From Parahaliea mediterranea (GTDB lineage: Bacteria; Pseudomonadota; Gammaproteobacteria; Pseudomonadales; Halieaceae), in NCBI RefSeq assembly GCF_003402235.1, contig NZ_QEWO01000004.1, positions 496,001 through 560,000 on the forward strand: a stretch of DNA of 64,000 nt, in the 5' to 3' direction. Positions 63,301 to 64,000 of the stretch are shown one piece after another (the stretch's first letter is position 1; each line of letters starts with the position of its first letter). The notes beneath the pieces are model-generated. The model did no database searches and had not been told where the DNA came from. It worked only from the letters and a program-made list of their open reading frames with translations. The position numbers were made by a program, and so were the translations under genes.

Positions 63301-64000
63301 CGGGAACAGGTTGGAAATATTGCGCCCGCCGCGCTCGAACACACGGAAGATGTCGCCCGGCTTCAGGGTTTCCCAGGCCGGCAGCGGGTAGAGGGTTTCG
63401 ATAATGCCCATCTTCACCATTTCCGCCGTGGGCTTGACCGGGCCGGGGATGGCCGCCGGCTCGCCCTCGCGGGTGTAGCCCTCGCCGAGAATGTAGCGCT
63501 TGAGCGGCAATATGCCGTTGTTGTAGGCCGCCCCGCCCCAGAGCATGGCGGAGGTGGCCATCAGGCTGCGCTTGGCGGCCTCGATGATCGGCTGGTGGCA
63601 GGCGCCGCAGGCCTCCTCGACAATGCGGTAATCCGAGGGGTTCATAAAGCGCACAAACTCCGGGCTCTCCTTGTTGAGCAGGGTGTAGGTGCGCTCGGGG
63701 TTGGCGCTGGACGGATAGTGCCAGGACTCGGGATACAGCGGCAGCACGTGGGCCTGCTCCATGGCGGCCAGGTAGCCGGCATCGGCCAGGCTTTGCGTGC
63801 CAGATGGCTTGTTAACAGTGGCGTCGCCCCCGTGGCAATCGGTGCAGCCAAGCTTCACCGCCGGGTTGGCGTGCATGGTTTTCTGGTCGGTGGCGGTGTG
63901 GCAGGTCACGCAGCCATCGGTTTTGGCGGCCATCGCCTCTGCGGTCTGGCTCGCCGGCGCCGGAGGCGCGGTGACATGGTTGCGCTCTATCGGTTTTTCA
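60334..64000 (-). CDS. Ten-haem cytochrome c fused to an LVIVD-type beta-propeller, 5' end outside the window
   Basis: At least 1,221 residues, open at the right edge. Ten CXXCH motifs (CVTCH, CTDCH, CGACH, CASCH, CMVCH, CVDCH, CKDCH, CYTCH, CGGCH, CEDCH) occupy the first ~730 residues counted from an internal Met at 63933; then LVIVD-type repeats (ILVDVDTLS, VVLNIDTPL, KVVDITDPTA, VIVDITNPE, KVIQLTAP) form a predicted propeller. The frame upstream of 63933 stays open (NHVTAPPAPASQ), so a signal peptide is presumably farther on. It probably carries electrons across the periplasm or outer surface; the substrate is unknown. The stop overlaps the next ATG. Confidence 0.92.
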   Translation of the reverse strand, partial: EKPIERNHVTAPPAPASQTAEAMAAKTDGCVTCHTATDQKTMHANPAVKLGCTDCHGGDATVNKPSGTQSLADAGYLAAMEQAHVLPLYPESWHYPSSANPERTYTLLNKESPEFVRFMNPSDYRIVEEACGACHQPIIEAAKRSLMATSAMLWGGAAYNNGILPLKRYILGEGYTREGEPAAIPGPVKPTAEMVKMGIIETLYPLPAWETLKPGDIFRVFERGGRNISNLFPETGLPNALGQLQRLEEPGRPDFRQSNRGPGTGARISVPVINITKTRLNDPHTWFMGTNDQPGDYRQSGCASCHVVYANDRDPDHSALYAQFGHTGETQTADPTIPRGESGHPLKHEFTRAIPTSQCMVCHMHQPNMFINTYMGYTMWDYESDAPFMWPEEQVYPTDSERFEVLDRNPEGAAPRGKWADVEFLKTVSEMNPKLKDTQFADYHGHGWNFRAIFKRDRKGNLLDAEGDVVADDDPEKFQKAVHMSSIHMDVGMHCVDCHYGQDNHGNGHLYGEVAAAVEIDCKDCHGTAKAYPNLFTSGPAALDGGTDLGAIRNPDGQKRFEWIGDKLIQRSVLDPELEWEVSLVKDAVTPGNPHYNEKAARAKLMSSNTETQEWGTEVASENLAHSYEEMECYTCHTSWTTSCGGCHLPIEANNKTERHHYEGGESRNFATYNPQVARDQTFLLGKRETAKGGKYAPVRSTSALVLSSTNANRERIYIQQPPIAASGYSSQAFNPHFPHTVRKTETKDCEDCHLSKNNDNNAIIATLMMFGGDFLDFLGHFAYIGGTEHINAVEVTEWEEPQAVRGSYLQKYAYPDFYQQHLDNDRVLAADTGHAHGSGPANCLQMRGEYLFVAEGERGMQVYDIASISNKGISQRIITAPFSPLGHDTQVESANATCVVLPTTQPIQPSRNEGELMRVINEEQPFHPLYNYAYITDAQEGLILVDVDTLSDGEPRNNQLERALTWNEGGVLTGARHMTIGGKYAYVIADRGLVVLNIDTPLQPRVEATLPLNRGHSVAQQFRYLFVTDADGLKVVDITDPTAPRLTANNTLPLTQAHRLHLARTYAYVASGSEGLVIVDITNPERLRQLIRFTDGVSDARDVTVASTNASLFAYVADGREGLKVIQLTAPDSQPKFYGFSPEPRPVLIARYPTASPALSLSRPLERDRGVDETGGQVAVFGRLGSRPLNYEELRKLYLDENGEPWFVENKPANKETAGQ

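Overview
The window looks like a chromosomal segment of a marine-type, high-GC gammaproteobacterium close to Pseudomonadales/Cellvibrionales (a Halieaceae-like organism would fit). The evidence is gene order. trxA-rho-ubiD, argH divergent from algZ-algR-(TA)-hemC-hemD-hemX-hemY, and lptM-lysA-dapF-DUF484-HAD are all arranged much as in Pseudomonas. Between and after these core blocks lie accessory blocks rich in TonB receptors, a sulfatase, hexuronate genes and multihaem cytochromes, which suggests use of algal or other polysaccharide-derived material. Taxonomy is inferred from synteny and protein style only.

Layout. 1-3.9 kb: a partial GIY-YIG protein, trxA, rho, ubiD. 3.9-12 kb (minus): an acyl-CoA transferase/hydrolase, the haem genes hemC-hemD-hemX-hemY, a small toxin-antitoxin pair wedged between algR and hemC, and the AlgZ/AlgR two-component pair. 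12-24 kb: argH, a DUF3187 protein, lptM-lysA-dapF-DUF484-HAD, glnK/glnB, glyA, UDP-glucose dehydrogenase, and a RimB-like protease with an AstE-like deacylase. 23.5-28 kb (minus): a siderophore-uptake operon (TonB receptor, DUF3649, PepSY reductase, DUF3325) with a Fur-box-like sequence upstream. 28-36.8 kb: ettA, a secreted caspase-like protein with a long coiled coil, a membrane Ser/Thr kinase, an autotransporter-type barrel, a lipoprotein-like hydrolase and a PilZ protein.

36.8-56 kb is the main catabolic island. A long minus-strand run (two Gfo/Idh/MocA oxidoreductases, an Nramp-like transporter, two TonB receptors, a PVC-type cytochrome dehydrogenase, a Tat-exported TIM-barrel isomerase-like protein, a sulfatase and a DUF3604 protein) faces plus-strand uxuA, a FadR-subfamily GntR regulator and uxuB. 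Three near-identical operator-like sequences (42806-42837, 52494-52518, 53834-53858) tie these blocks into one predicted hexuronate regulon. No classical glycoside hydrolase or polysaccharide lyase is visible, so a redox-based glycoside-cleavage route is the working hypothesis.

56-64 kb: a second toxin-antitoxin pair, then a tightly coupled minus-strand operon that runs off the right edge. It comprises a ten-haem cytochrome fused to a beta-propeller, a second multihaem cytochrome, a PP2C phosphatase and a double-FHA membrane protein, and it ends at a strong intrinsic terminator. This link between periplasmic electron transfer and cytoplasmic phospho-signalling is one of the two best candidates here for an undescribed system. 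The other is the uronate island.

No tRNA, rRNA, CRISPR array, transposase or phage gene was recognised. No intergenic gap exceeds about 300 bases; the longest is the 282-base trxA-rho gap.
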